Assembly: GCA_963377175.1 (NCBI GenBank)
Contig: CAUJNA010003736.1
Coordinates: 76,399-140,398, forward strand
Length of the DNA stretch: 64,000 nucleotides
Reading direction: 5' to 3'
From: Effrenium voratum
Lineage: Eukaryota; Sar; Dinophyceae; Suessiales; Symbiodiniaceae
Made by a program: the position numbers and the translations under genes. Shown piece after piece: positions 1 through 9,057 of this stretch. The notes under the pieces are model-generated. The model did no database searches and had not been told where the DNA came from. It saw only the letters and a list, made by a program, of their open reading frames with translations. Position 1 is the first letter of the stretch. The number at the start of each line of letters is the position of its first letter.

Positions 1-240
1 GCGCAAAAGGCTTGGAAAAGCGAAACCAGCTCCGCGGTTTCGGTCCGGCTTCGCTCTGCGGTGGGCCTGGAAAAGTGCTCAAAAAGGCTTGGAAAAGCGA
101 AGTCGGAAATCCGACCTCGCTCCACACCGAAGTCGGATTGGGGCCTGGTGCAGCGAATTTAAAGAAGCTCACCGTTTGAGCTCCTTCAGCAAAGTCTTCG
201 AAGTGTGTTAAAAAAAACACACATGCCCCGTTACAAATTC
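1..240. repeat. Left flank with dispersed virus-associated repeat
   Basis: No gene seen. Bases 1-48 are an imperfect inverted copy of 22653-22701 (shared core GCAAAAAGGCTTGGAAAAGC, one A shorter here). Bases 153-200 match 22603-22648 in direct orientation, including a GAGCTCA/TGAGCTC hairpin that is slightly degenerate here and perfect at the right-hand copy. The stretch is probably the terminal part of a neighbouring related element or part of a dispersed module. Confidence 0.5.
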
Positions 241-251
241 CACGCCAACGT

Positions 252-371
252 GCGGGCCTGGTGCGGGCCTGGTGCGGCCCTGGCAATCCTGTGTTGGCCA
301 CAGGATTGCTGCCTCAATCCTGCGGCACACACAGGATTGCCCCTGCCATTCCTGTGGCACACACAGGATTG
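252..371. repeat. Left terminal repeat: three CAATCCTG hairpins
   Basis: Three 25-bp palindromic modules at 284-308, 315-339 and 347-371. Each is an 8-nt arm (CAATCCTG, or CATTCCTG in the third), a 9-nt loop, and CAGGATTG. In the first the pairing extends to 11 bp (283-293 with 299-309). They follow tandem GCGGGCCTGGT-type repeats at 252-283. The same arrangement in inverse order flanks the right viral end (24266-24392), so this looks like the outer part of a terminal inverted repeat. It overlaps the 3' end of the methyltransferase ORF. Confidence 0.7.
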
Positions 372-1093
372 CCCTGATGCGCTCCCAGCAGCTCTGGCTT
401 GGAGCCGTTCTTGCCCGAGCACAGCCTTGTGATGGAGCCGGCCCTGCTGTAGAGCTCCCAGGCTTCAGGCACGTCGTTTATGCTTACGAGGAAGGGCAGG
501 CCGCTTGCGAAGAGCAGGTCATGCCCCCGCCTCCTCGTGCCATAGTAGTTCATGCTGCGGCCTGGGAAGATGTAGGGAGGATCGGCGTAGATACAATGCC
601 GCGGCGCTTGGCTGGGCAGAGCGCGTAGATGGGCCAGCGCGTCCTGGCATCGCACGGTCACGTTTGTGGGAGGCCGTTGCAGACGCCGCACGCTGCTCAG
701 CGCCAGTGGCAGCTGCTGTGCGAAGGAGCCCCACTTTCCCGAGAAGCTGTTGCGCAGCAGGACGTACGAGCAGGCGGCCCGGCGCCCGGCGCGGCCTCTC
801 TGAGTGCCTGGCAGGAGGCGACTGAAGTAGAAGCGCCTGTCTATCTTGCGTGCCACCAGGCGCAGCAAGGAGCGCAGAAAGACCGGGTCTCGCCTTAAGT
901 AGCAGCGGTGCAGGGTTGCGACGGGCTCGAAGGCGTCGACACCACGCACCTCCAGGGCCGGACGCCGGGTTGCGAGGTAGTACTCCACCTTTCCAGAGCC
1001 GAAGAAGGGAGAGTGAAGCACGGCGACGTCCCCCAGCAGCCGGTCCACGTGAGGAGCTAACCAGGATTTACTGCCCATGTACTTCAGTTGCAT
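314..1093 (-). CDS. N6-adenine DNA methyltransferase, D12 (Dam-like) class
   Basis: The 259-aa reading frame has the hallmarks of D12-class adenine methyltransferases: N-terminal YMGSKSWL, a glycine-rich SAM-binding motif FFGSGK at residues 30-35, RNSFSGKWG at 114-122, and the catalytic DPPY tetrad at 171-174 within YADPPYIFPG. It would transfer a methyl group from SAM to adenine N6; the target site is unknown. Compared with the partial copies at 24.1 kb and 55.4 kb, this copy lacks about eight residues after GRRRGHD-like sequence (the LRDALFASGL region), and its last ~30 residues run into the terminal hairpin repeat instead of a normal C-terminus. It may therefore be impaired although the frame is open. 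It is read divergently from the ATPase, with the nuclease gene between them. Family call is strong; activity is uncertain. Confidence 0.8.
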   Translation of the reverse strand: MQLKYMGSKSWLAPHVDRLLGDVAVLHSPFFGSGKVEYYLATRRPALEVRGVDAFEPVATLHRCYLRRDPVFLRSLLRLVARKIDRRFYFSRLLPGTQRGRAGRRAACSYVLLRNSFSGKWGSFAQQLPLALSSVRRLQRPPTNVTVRCQDALAHLRALPSQAPRHCIYADPPYIFPGRSMNYYGTRRRGHDLLFASGLPFLVSINDVPEAWELYSRAGSITRLCSGKNGSKPELLGAHQGNPVCATGMAGAILCVPQD

Positions 1094-1120
1094 GCCAGCC
1101 TTTTAGTCTCTGGGGGACTA

Positions 1121-2128
1121 TCATGCGCAGCGGGACACGGCGCGCACGGGCTCGGACCAGTGCTCCGCCACGCAGGGCAGTGCGTTGTTCTCCGCGGCCC
1201 GGTCGTAGAAGAGAAAGAGGCGGGTGAAAGGCGCCTCCGGCTCGCGCGCCAACAGCTCTCCCAGCAGGCGGATCAGCTGTGCGTGGCGCTCCTTCTTGGT
1301 GGTCCGCCGCGTCATGCCGGCGATCTTGAAGGCGTCCGGGTTGTAGCGCAGCACCAGCAGCTTGTGGCCGCTGCCAAGCGCCACGCTGGCGGCCATGTCA
1401 AAGTCCCTGCGCACGTCGCAGCTGGGGTCGTAAGCCTTATGCTGTTCCTCGTCAACCTCCAGCAGGACGTAGCCCCACGGGGTCGGCAGAGCAAAGTCCG
1501 CGAAGGCGTGGGCCGTCTCCGACTCCAACCCGCAGCCGCGGACGGGCAGGTGGTGCTGGTACTCAAAGGCGATCTGCGCGTCGCGGAGTGCTTGGTGCAC
1601 CTCAAGCTCCTTGCTCTTGGTCACCGAGCGCGGGTTGTCGCCGTGCATCGTTCGCATATGTCGCAGCAGGCCCCGCGCCGCGGAAAACGGGAGATCGTGC
1701 CGAGGACAGCCCTGGATTTGACACACAAAATTGCCGCAGTCGCGGCAGTGCGTCCGCTGTCGCCTGTGCTGACAGACTGCCGCGCCGCCGCAGTCGCTGC
1801 ACCGATACCGCTGTCGCCCATGCGGGCAGAAGTACGCTCCGCAGCAGTCGCGGCACTGATACCGCCGCCGCCCGTGCTCGCAGACCGACACGCCACCGCA
1901 CTCGCGGCACTCGTGCCGCCGCCGCCCATGCTCGCATAAGGACGAGCCGCCGCACTCGCGGCACCGGTGCCGCAGTCGCCCATGCTCGCAGACCGCCGCG
2001 CCGCCGCAGTCGCGGCACCGGTGTCGCAGTCGCCCATGCTCGCAGAAGGACGACCCGCCGCACTCGCGGCACAGAGCCCGCTGTCGCCCGTGCGGACACT
2101 TCTTCACAGGCCGGCGCACAGGTGCCAT
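1121..2128 (-). CDS. Cysteine-repeat zinc-binding protein with Vsr/PD-(D/E)XK-like nuclease domain
   Basis: 335 aa from the ATG at 2128. Residues about 11-135 are seven tandem 18-aa units of the form CxHGRxRxxCRxCGGxxx, which should bind zinc through Cys/His. They are followed by a C2H2-like segment (CQIQGCPRH ... LLRHMRTMH). The C-terminal domain contains LLEVDEEQH, then VRRDFDM and HKLLVLRYNPDAF, resembling the ExDxxQH...R pattern of Vsr/DUF559-type restriction-like nucleases. Repeats of this CEHGR..CKECGG type are common in algal and giant-virus proteins. The gene is intact and sits in the intergenic gap between the methyltransferase and the ATPase. That gap is only about 70 bp, with no such gene, in the right-hand copy (23653-23724), which suggests it is a mobile nuclease gene. 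The nuclease assignment is inferred from motif shape. Confidence 0.65.
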   Translation of the reverse strand: MAPVRRPVKKCPHGRQRALCRECGGSSFCEHGRLRHRCRDCGGAAVCEHGRLRHRCRECGGSSLCEHGRRRHECRECGGVSVCEHGRRRYQCRDCCGAYFCPHGRQRYRCSDCGGAAVCQHRRQRTHCRDCGNFVCQIQGCPRHDLPFSAARGLLRHMRTMHGDNPRSVTKSKELEVHQALRDAQIAFEYQHHLPVRGCGLESETAHAFADFALPTPWGYVLLEVDEEQHKAYDPSCDVRRDFDMAASVALGSGHKLLVLRYNPDAFKIAGMTRRTTKKERHAQLIRLLGELLAREPEAPFTRLFLFYDRAAENNALPCVAEHWSEPVRAVSRCA

Positions 2129-2329
2129 CGCTGAACACTCTTGGTGTTTTCTTACACACCACGGCAAGCGGCGACGCAAATGAACGCGCCAGAATAGAGG
2201 CAGCTGTGTAGCTGTGAGTTGTTTAAAACCCACAGGCGCCAGCCCGCCCGCCGCGGCAGAGACCACCGGAGGCCAGCAGGATGAACGCACCGCTGGCAAC
2301 GAATTTGACAAGTAACGCAAAGGAACGTC
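2129..2329. promoter_or_regulatory. Divergent intergenic region upstream of the packaging ATPase
   Basis: About 200 bp between the nuclease start and the ATPase start. The last ~30 bp (GAATTTGACAAGTAACGC, AAAGG, then the ATPase ATG) are conserved in the right-hand copy (around 23653-23690, reverse complement), so the insertion breakpoint lies near 2300. No clear TATA box seen. Confidence 0.35.
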
Positions 2330-3120
2330 ATGGGGAAGATCAAGGTATTCCCCGCGCCAGAATACAGCAGCAAACAATCCTCGGACCCCGTGGTGCCCCT
2401 GGTCCCTTGCACAGGTATCTTCCTCGGGCCCAGCAAGTCCGGCAAAACCGTGGCGCTGATCAGCCTCATCCTGGAGCAGTATCGAGGCGTATTTGAGAAA
2501 ATCTACATATTCAGTCCCAGTGTGAACATCGACGATGGCTGGATCCCCGTCAAAAAGTACATTGAGCAGGACCTGGGCGTGAACACGGAGAAAGAGCAAG
2601 CCTACTGGGAGGACTGGGACGAGGCGGCGCTGCGGGGCATCATCCAGAGGCAGCGCAAGATCACCGAGACATCCAAGAAGTTGGAGATGAAGAAGCTGTA
2701 TCAGTTGCTGATCATCCTGGACGACCTAGCGGACATGCCGCAATTGCATAAACCAAACGGCGCCCTGGATACACTCTTCATCAGGGGCCGCCATATGCAG
2801 ATCAGCACTTGGGTGAGCTCCCAGAAGCTGAGACTAATCAGCGCAGCCGTGCGGGTCAATCAGCAATTCCTCTGCTGCTGGAGGCTGCGCAACCAGCACG
2901 AGCTGGAGGCCGTCATCGAAGAGCTGAGCGCCCTGCTGCCGAAGGACAAGCTGCGCAGGATCTACGAGCAGCGACTCGGGACCCCTACAGCTTCCTCTTC
3001 GTGTACTACCTCAAGCCAAAGAATGAGATGTTCTACTTGCGCTTCGAAGAGCGTTTCGCACTGGAAAAAGAAGCCGATGGGAGCGGCGCTCAGCTTCCTG
3101 GGCCAGAAGCTGTTCGCTAG
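2330..3120 (+). pseudogene. A32-like (FtsK/HerA) DNA-packaging ATPase, frameshifted
   Basis: Genome-packaging ATPase, one of the four core genes of polinton-like viruses and adintoviruses; it would pump DNA into capsids. Walker A is GPSKSGKT at residues 33-40, preceded by VPCTGIFL; Walker B is LLIILDD at 126-132; an SSQK sensor segment follows. After LRRIYEQ (near 2970) the frame breaks. The true C-terminus (DPYSFLFVYYLKPKNEMFYL) continues in another frame to a TAG at 3118-3120, implying loss of one base. In the original frame the ORF stays open by chance and runs into the minor capsid gene, which should not be read as a natural fusion. A truncated second copy lies inverted at 23.4-23.65 kb. 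Confidence 0.85.
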
Positions 3121-3247
3121 CTCTACGCTCATCAATGCGAGGTGCGAGAATATCTCCTGCGCCTCAGGCGCTCAGTGCTGCACCTCCGTCGCAGCAGTCC
3201 AGTCGCCCATCATCCGTCGAACAGGTGGCCTCCTATGGAAAAGAAGG

Positions 3248-4003
3248 ATGACAACGATCTACGTGGACAGCCGCAAGAGGGTAGCCGGCTCGGACAGCGA
3301 CTTCGGGGTAGACCTGGGAGAGTCCCTGCACCTGCAGAGCGACGCCAGGCTGGCTGTCTACAAGATCAGAATCGCGGACAGCTTTTTGTCGACTGATCGC
3401 GGTCGCTACCTCTACTGGGTGGACGCCGCGCTCGGCACGCTGAATTGGGCGCTCCTTCCGGAGGGCGCCTACACGGGCTCCCGGCTGGCCGCCTGGATCA
3501 GCTCCAACTTAGCTACTGCTACCTACAGCGAGACCACGAACAGCCTCAGCGTAGCCTACGACGGCAACCGCCTCATTCTGAACGATCTGGAGCTGCAGCA
3601 GCAGTTCCCTAACGTTGTGGACTACCCCACCTCGCCGGGCGCCTCTCCGAGCAAGCCCTTCAGCATCGATCACATGCTGGGCCCCAGCTTCGTCTCCGGC
3701 GGGCAGCAGGTCTTCGAGTTCGTGCGCATGAACTGCTACAACGAGGTCTACCTGCGCTGCCCCCAGCTGGCCAACGCCAGCCGCGTGTTGGGCAATCTGG
3801 GGGACGACATCCTGTCCAAGATAACGCTGAAGAGCGGCGTGGGCACCATAGTGGAGACCGGCTCCGACGACGGGCACTTCATGGCCGTTAGGGGCCCCAT
3901 CACCCAGAGACACCTGCGCTTCCGGCTGACAGACCTGGAAGGCCAAGTCGTCCGACTGCGGGGCTCGTCCTTGTCCTTCGTGCTGTTTTTGGATCACGTC
4001 TAA
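3248..4003 (+). CDS. Penton-like minor capsid protein (single jelly-roll candidate)
   Basis: 251 aa from the ATG at 3248. The N-terminus MTTIYVDSRKRVAGSDSDF matches the (Y/F)xDSRxR....SDF signature at the start of minor capsid/penton proteins in polinton-like viruses and adintoviruses. The remainder is predicted mostly beta, with short strands such as LAVYKIRIADSF, FEFVRMNCYNEVYLRCP and LRFRLTDLEG, and ends in a hydrophobic LSFVLFLDHV as expected of a jelly-roll edge strand. It follows the ATPase directly, on the same strand, as is usual in these viruses. The frame is intact. Penton versus other minor capsid role is inferred from motif and order. Confidence 0.65.
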   Translation: MTTIYVDSRKRVAGSDSDFGVDLGESLHLQSDARLAVYKIRIADSFLSTDRGRYLYWVDAALGTLNWALLPEGAYTGSRLAAWISSNLATATYSETTNSLSVAYDGNRLILNDLELQQQFPNVVDYPTSPGASPSKPFSIDHMLGPSFVSGGQQVFEFVRMNCYNEVYLRCPQLANASRVLGNLGDDILSKITLKSGVGTIVETGSDDGHFMAVRGPITQRHLRFRLTDLEGQVVRLRGSSLSFVLFLDHV

Positions 4004-4047
4004 TTCCCCGAAGGTCTTTTAAAAAATATTTTCTATTAAAAAAACCG
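4004..4047 (+). promoter_or_regulatory. AT-rich spacer, possible promoter of the AT-hook gene
   Basis: An A/T block (TTTTAAAAAATATTTTCTA, then a run of A) sits directly before the ATG at 4048. It stands out in GC-rich surroundings. Its role as promoter or as termination signal of the preceding gene is inferred only. Confidence 0.3.
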
Positions 4048-4674
4048 ATGAAGCAAGCGCAACCGGCGCCAAGGCCTAGAGGCAGGCCCCCGGGCAGCAA
4101 AAACAAGCCGAAGCCGCCCGAGCTGCCCCAGGCGAAGAGAAAAAGAATGAACGAAGACCTGGCGAGGAGAGAAAAATTGATCGACGACCTGCCCATGGAG
4201 CCGGCGTATGACTCCCCCTTCCGTCCCAAGAGGGTGAGATTTCCCACAACGCCCAAGACGGCTCCCAAGGCTGCACCCAAGGCAGCACCCGTGGCCAAGA
4301 CAGCACCCGTGGCCAAGGCAGCACCCGTGGCCAAGGCACCGCCCAAGGCAGCACCCAAGGCAGCACCCAAGGCAGCACCCAAGGCAGCGCCCGTGCCCAA
4401 GGCAGCACCCAAGGCAGCACCCAAGGCAGTCGCCGTGCCAGCTCCCAAGCCCAAGGCAGCACCCAAGCCCAAGGCTGCGCCCAAGGCAGCGCCCGTGCCC
4501 GAGCCGCAGTTAGAGCCCGAGGTACAGCCCGAGCCCGAGGTACAGCCCGAGCCCGAGGTGCGCAGAGAGCCCGAGCCTGTAGAAGCGCCTCGTCCGAGTG
4601 AGCGCGCCATGCGCATGCTGGAGAGGCAGTCGGCCTACGACCGGCTGACGGCGGGAGCTAGCGTCCTAGTGTAA
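4048..4674 (+). CDS. AT-hook, Lys/Ala/Pro-rich DNA-binding (core-like) protein
   Basis: 208 aa. Residues about 8-20 contain a classic AT-hook, PRGRPPGSKNKPK, followed by KRKR. Residues ~70-150 are low-complexity repeats of KAAP/VAKAAP/PKAAPK, and the tail has acidic-proline PEPEVQPEPEV repeats. Such basic proteins condense viral DNA or bind AT-rich minor grooves, and a core-protein role is plausible given the position between capsid genes. The same KAAPK style reappears in a linker of the polymerase (about 12990-13050). Frame intact. Confidence 0.6.
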   Translation: MKQAQPAPRPRGRPPGSKNKPKPPELPQAKRKRMNEDLARREKLIDDLPMEPAYDSPFRPKRVRFPTTPKTAPKAAPKAAPVAKTAPVAKAAPVAKAPPKAAPKAAPKAAPKAAPVPKAAPKAAPKAVAVPAPKPKAAPKPKAAPKAAPVPEPQLEPEVQPEPEVQPEPEVRREPEPVEAPRPSERAMRMLERQSAYDRLTAGASVLV

Positions 4675-4679
4675 AAACC

Positions 4680-4970
4680 ATGATGTCGATCGAGCCTCGC
4701 AACGAGCCGCAGATGCTCCGGTGGTTTCGAAAGACGTATCCGAGCTACGACCTGCAGCCGCTGCTGCTGAAGCGCCAGCGAGAGCTGGAGGAGGCGCGGG
4801 CCTTCAACGCCTGGCTAGGGGAGCGCAGGCTGGCCCAAGAGGGGCAGCGGCACCTGGACGATGTGAGCCGGCTGACGGAGGCCGTGCACCGCCAGGTCCC
4901 TCAGCTGCGCTACGCGCGCGCCGAGCGCAGGGGCGTGGAACGCGCAGCGGGCGAAGTTGCCGCGCAGTAA
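4680..4970 (+). CDS. Small helical protein of unknown function
   Basis: 96 aa, starting 6 nt after the stop of the AT-hook gene. Not recognised. It begins MMSIEPRNEPQMLRWF and then becomes charged and helical (LLLKRQRELEEARAFNAWL, AVHRQVPQLRYARAERR), suggesting a coiled coil. Its tight spacing within a same-strand capsid-gene block and its open frame support it as real. Could be a small virion component. Confidence 0.45.
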   Translation: MMSIEPRNEPQMLRWFRKTYPSYDLQPLLLKRQRELEEARAFNAWLGERRLAQEGQRHLDDVSRLTEAVHRQVPQLRYARAERRGVERAAGEVAAQ

Positions 4971-4981
4971 CCCATAAAGAG

Positions 4982-6210
4982 ATGTAGACGCTTCGGTCCC
5001 ACGGCTTCAATCAGCGCCCGCGCTTCGAGCAGGTTGTGGGCTACCTGGAGCGGAACGAGCCGCTGCCCCTGGACCAGCCGGACCGCAAGGCCACCACGTT
5101 CGTCACGAGCCACTTCTACTTGGACGATTTCGTGCAGTCCAGCGAGGACCCAACCCGCAGCCTCTGCAGCACACGCCCCTGAGGGCGATTCCAGAGGAAG
5201 GCTTCCGCACTCCCGCTGAGGCCACGGACGAGGACTTGGCCCGGATGCGCCAAGGCGGAGGAAACCGCTTCGGCGAGGACGACCTGGCAGGAGACCCAGA
5301 GGCAGACGCGCTGACGAACAACGGCCAGGGCCCGCCCTCCATCACGGGCCGTCTGCGCAGCGCGGCCGACGGAGCGCAGGCAGCAGCGGACCTGGTGGGA
5401 GCAGGAGCAGCAGGGCTCGCGGCGGTGCAGGCCTTCCGCTCCCAGCTCCCCCAGGACGCTGCTGAGTACGTGCGCCTAACTGTATTGCCCCGCCCAGGAC
5501 CGCAGCCGCAGCCGCCGCCGCAGATCATAGGCCGACCCGACGACGTAGAGCGCCTCCTGGACGAGGCGGGGCAGCGCGCGCAGGAGGTGGAGCGCGGCGC
5601 AGCGCAGGCCAGAGAGGAGACGGCAGCGGTGGCTGCGGAGGAGGGAGAGGTAGCCGTTGCCGCCGAGGGCGTGGGCGGAGCCTTTGGCTACTTGGGGGGC
5701 CTGGCAGAAGGGGCCGCTGCTTTGGCGCCCACGGCGGGCGAGGTTGCTGGAGCGATGGCTGCCACGGCGGGAGTTGGCGCAGCGGCGACGGCTGGGTTGG
5801 CCGTGGGGCTCGCAGGCGGCGCAGCCTACGGCCTGGCCCGCGGCACGGGCTGGGTGCTGGAGAACACGCTCTTCCGGCCTCAGCAGGGCAGCGAGGACGC
5901 GGCCGTGCAGGACGTCCGGTCCGCCAACGGTATGAACGTCGCCACGCAGCCCCAGCACTTCACGCTGCGCACCGGCAGCAGCACTTCGGGCAGCCCCGCA
6001 AGCAGCCGCGCCTCCTCGCAGTCTGGCTTCCGAGTCCAGGCGCAGACCAATCACACGCCCCGCCCCTTCTCCTGGGGCCTGAACCCCGTGACTCTGCCTC
6101 AGTCCCAGCCGAACTCCCGGGCAAGCTCCCGCAGCTCGGGGCAGTCGCGCCAGAGCCGCCTGCCTCCGCCGAGCTACGATCAGCTGGCCCGAGACATCGA
6201 GGCGGCCTAG
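4982..6210 (+). pseudogene. Ala/Gly-rich hydrophobic putative virion protein, broken
   Basis: Not recognised by family. Coding sequence begins at an ATG (4982) followed at once by TAG (4985-4987) and then by coherent sequence (FNQRPRFEQVVGYLERNEPL ... ATTFVTSHFYLDDF), so codon 2 appears mutated to a stop. A frameshift near 5160 moves the rest into the frame running to 6210. The central part is acidic/Ala-rich (QAAADLVGAGAAGLAAVQAF), then a ~75-residue Gly/Ala hydrophobic stretch (about 5640-5860) that could be membrane-active, then a Ser/Pro-rich tail. A fragment of a related gene at 55.1 kb differs mostly at third codon positions, showing it evolved as a protein. Position between minor and major capsid genes suggests a virion role. 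Confidence 0.55.
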
Positions 6211-6263
6211 ACTCTCCTTCGCCGTACGAACAAAAATGAGTGTTGCGCTACATGTAAAGAAGC

Positions 6264-7539
6264 ATGGAGGTAGTCACAGCCGGAGCACAGGATGAGTTGA
6301 TGCAGAGCCTGGACTACAAGCTGAAAACCAGCAACACCAACTACGTGACCGCACGGCACGACGTGCAGTATTTTCCCAGCTCGCTGAGCTCCTTCTCCCC
6401 CGCCACCTCGAGGGTCTGCCGCATTCCTCTGACCAGCGGCACCTCGTTTATCGACCCCGAGTCGATCAAGATCGCCTTCAGAGTCAGAAACACGGACGCC
6501 ACCAACCCGCTGGCGCCTGCCACTCCGAACCCCGCCTGTTTCATCCAGAGGATCCAGGTCTTCGCCAACGGCCAGCGCTGCGACGACATAAACTACTACG
6601 GCCGCACCGTGGCCGTGCATGACCTGCTGAAGGGCCGCGAGTACACCCAGAACAAGGCCGTGGAGGGCTTCGACGAGGTGAACAACTCTCGGACGCCCCG
6701 CGCGGTGCACCAGAGCGGCTACGCGGACGTGCTGCTGCGCCCCACCATGGTGGGCATCCTGCGCTGCGGGAAGATGATGCCGCCGCAGCTGAACCTGGTG
6801 ATAGAGATCGAGTTCGCGGACGCGACGACAGCGCTGTGGTCCGAGAACGCCGGGGCGCACCCGGCGGGAGCCACGCTGAGCACCGACTTCGAGATCCAGA
6901 ACGTCCGAGTTCTGGCCTCCCAGGTCGTCCTGGACTCAGCTCTCGTGGAGTCGTTCAACCGCGTGCTTTTGTCAGGCAGGTCCCTGGTGTTCAGCTACCC
7001 CACGGTGCACACGCAGCAGTCCAGCGTCCCGAACAGCGTGGCGGAGCACAACGTCACCGTGGCGCGCGCCTTCACGAAACTCATGGGCGCGTTCGTGACC
7101 TTCTGGGACAACGACGCGGGCTCCAAGATCCACTTGCTGGCCAACCCGGGGCAGGACGTGGCCCCATCGGTGCGGCCAGGCAGGAGGACAGCCTCCTGGA
7201 GTCGCAGATGCAGCTGGGCAGCCTGCAGTACCCTCACAACCCCATGAAGGGAGCCTCGGAGCACTTCCACTTCCTCTCGGTCCTTGCGGGACCTACGATG
7301 ACACGGTGCGCAACATCGACATCGACCGCGCTGGCTACCTGCGCCACAGCTTCATCGCGGGCTTCCCGACGGAGCGAGTGCCCAAGTTGCCCCTCAGTGG
7401 CGTCAGCACCCGCTCGGGCGACCTGGCTCGGTTCACCTTCAAGGCGCTCGACGGCACGATGACGGACGTGTTCATCCACCTGATAGCCTATCAGCTGGTG
7501 ACGCTCTCTGGCACGGGAGTCTCCGTGCTTGACGAGTAA
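6264..7539 (+). pseudogene. Major capsid protein (double jelly-roll type), two frameshifts
   Basis: About 425 aa if the pieces are taken together. The first 300 residues (MEVVTAGAQDELMQSLDYKL...) contain beta-rich segments and the pattern SGYADVLLRPTMVGILR, QLNLVIEIEFAD and FEIQNVRVLASQVVLD, which fits MCPs of polinton-like viruses. The frame shifts near 7170 (to SLLESQMQLGSLQYPHNP) and again near 7290 (to NIDIDRAGYLRHSFIAGF ... VSVLDE, stop 7537-7539). Gene order (minor capsid, accessory, MCP) supports the call. The two indels mean this copy cannot make full-length capsid unless they are assembly errors. Confidence 0.75.
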
Positions 7540-7614
7540 GGGTCCATAGCTCAATTGGTAGAGGCTCTGCAGCTCCGAAGCCTGGAGGCCGCAGGCTCGA
7601 TTCCTCCCGGGCGC
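7540..7614 (+). other. tRNA-like sequence with A- and B-box motifs
   Basis: It begins right after the MCP stop. TAGCTCAATTGG (7547-7558) fits an internal A box / D arm, and GGCTCGATTCC (7594-7604) fits a B box / T arm with loop CTCGATT. The acceptor ends do not pair and the anticodon arm is poor, so a functional tRNA is unlikely. The last 18 nt of this region (GGCTCGATTCCTCCCGGG) recur exactly at about 22852-22869 in another tRNA-like stretch. A tRNA relic or a polymerase III promoter-like element are both possible. Confidence 0.35.
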
Positions 7615-7659
7615 GGATCATTTTTCGCAGGCGAGTGCCTTTTGGGTATTCATTTTCCT

Positions 7660-8060
7660 CCCTCTACCCGAGACGGATCTTCCAATTTGCTGGGGGCAAG
7701 AAATTGCCGAGACGGATCTTCCAGCCTCCAGCCCGGTGAGCGCCACTACCTAGGAGACTTTAAATCCAAGGTCCGAGACGGATCTTCCATTTTGCTGGGA
7801 GCAAGAAATTGCCGAGACGGATCTTCCAGCCTCCAGCCCGGTGAGCGCCACTACCTAGGAGACTTTAAATCCAAGGTCCGAGACGGATCTTACAATTTGC
7901 TGGGGGCGAGAAATTGCCGAGACGGATCTTCCCGCCTCCAGCCCGGTGAGCGCCACTACCTAGGAGACTTTAAATCCAAGGTCCGAGACGGATCTTCCCC
8001 TTTGCTGGGAGCAGGAAATTGCCGAGACGGATCTTCCCGCCTCCAGCCCGGTGAGCGCCT
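7660..8060. repeat. GATC satellite, alternating 66-bp and 39-bp units
   Basis: The core GAGACGGATCTT recurs at 7709, 7775, 7814, 7880, 7919, 7985 and 8024, i.e. strictly alternating steps of 66 and 39 bp (105-bp higher-order unit). Each 66-bp unit contains a GCCCGGTGAGCGCC segment and TTTAAATCCAAG; the 39-bp unit contains TTGCTGGGAGCAAGAAATTG. All steps are multiples of three and the plus-strand frame stays open (RDGSS..LLGARNC). Confidence 0.85.
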
Positions 8061-8520
8061 CTCCTAGGAGTAATTAAAAGCCCTGCACCGAGACGGATTC
8101 ATTGTTGAAGAGACGGATCATCTGCGAGAGGGATCTTGTTGGAGACGGGATCATCTTGCGAGGAGGATATTGTTGAGAGACGGATCATCTGCGAGACGGA
8201 TCCATTTGTTGAGAGACGGATCATCTGCGAGGAAGGATTCATTGTTGAGAGACGGATCATCTGCGAGACGGATCATTGTGTTGAGACGTGATCATCGGGA
8301 GAGCGGATCATTGTTGAGAGACGATCATCGGCGAGACGGGATCTTCCCGACCCCACCGGTTGGGAGCGCTCTCCTTTAGAGCATTAAAACCTGCTTTCCG
8401 AGCCGGATCTTCGCGACCCCACGCCCGTGTGAGAGCCTCTCCTTAAGAAATTAAAAACCCTGCTCCGGACGGATTCTTTCCGCCTCCGCCCGGTGAGCGC
8501 TCTCTCCTTAGAGCATTTTA
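8061..8520. repeat. Degenerate part of the GATC satellite
   Basis: Irregular short units built on GAGACGGATCAT, CATTGTTGAGAGACGGATC and GCGAGACGGATC, with many indels, leading into diverged 66-bp units by 8340-8520. No gene is supported here. Confidence 0.7.
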
Positions 8521-9057
8521 AACCTGCTCCAGACGGATCTTTCCGACCCCAGCCCGGTGAGCGCCTCTCCTTAGAGTAAGAATATATAGTGGTCCGAGAC
8601 GGATCTTTCCGACCCCAGCCCGGTGAGCGCCTCTCCTTAGGGTAAGAATATATCCTGGTCAGAGACGGATCTTCCCGCCTCCAGCCCGGTGAGCGCCTCT
8701 CCTTAGAGTAAGAATATATAGTGGTCCGAGACGGATCTTTCCGACCCCAGCCCGGTGAGCGCCTCTCCTTAGAGTAATTAAAACCCCTGCTCCGAGACGG
8801 ATCTTTCCGACCCCAGCCCGGTGAGCGCCTCTCCTTAGAGTAAGAATATATAGTGGTCCGAGACGGATCTTTCCGACCCCAGCCCGGTGAGCGCCTCTCC
8901 TTAGAGTAAGAATATATAGTGGTCCGAGACGGATCTTTCCGACCCCAGCCCGGTGAGCGCCTCTCCTTAGAGCAATTAAAAACCCTGCTCCGAGACGGAT
9001 CTTTCCGACCCCAGCCCGGTGAGCGCCTCTCCTTAGAGCAGGAAATTACCCAGGTCC
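8521..9057. repeat. Regular 66-bp tandem array
   Basis: GAGACGGATC starts at 8596, 8662, 8728, 8794, 8860, 8926, 8992 and 9058, exactly 66 bp apart. Units share TTTCCGACCCCAGCCCGGTG, AGCGCCTCTCCTTAGAG and then either AAGAATATATAGTGGTCC or AATTAAAAACCCTGCTCC. The TATA-containing variant gives a regularly phased AT element. Each unit has one GATC, and GAGACG is constant. Confidence 0.9.

Noticed and set aside
2330..4003. A 557-codon ATPase-minor capsid fusion protein
   Set aside because: The true ATPase C-terminus is in another frame ending at 3120 and the minor capsid has its own ATG at 3248; the fusion is chance readthrough after a frameshift.
3900..4616. Minus-strand LGAALG-repeat proteins opposite the AT-hook gene
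   Set aside because: Antisense translation of the KAAP-coding repeats.
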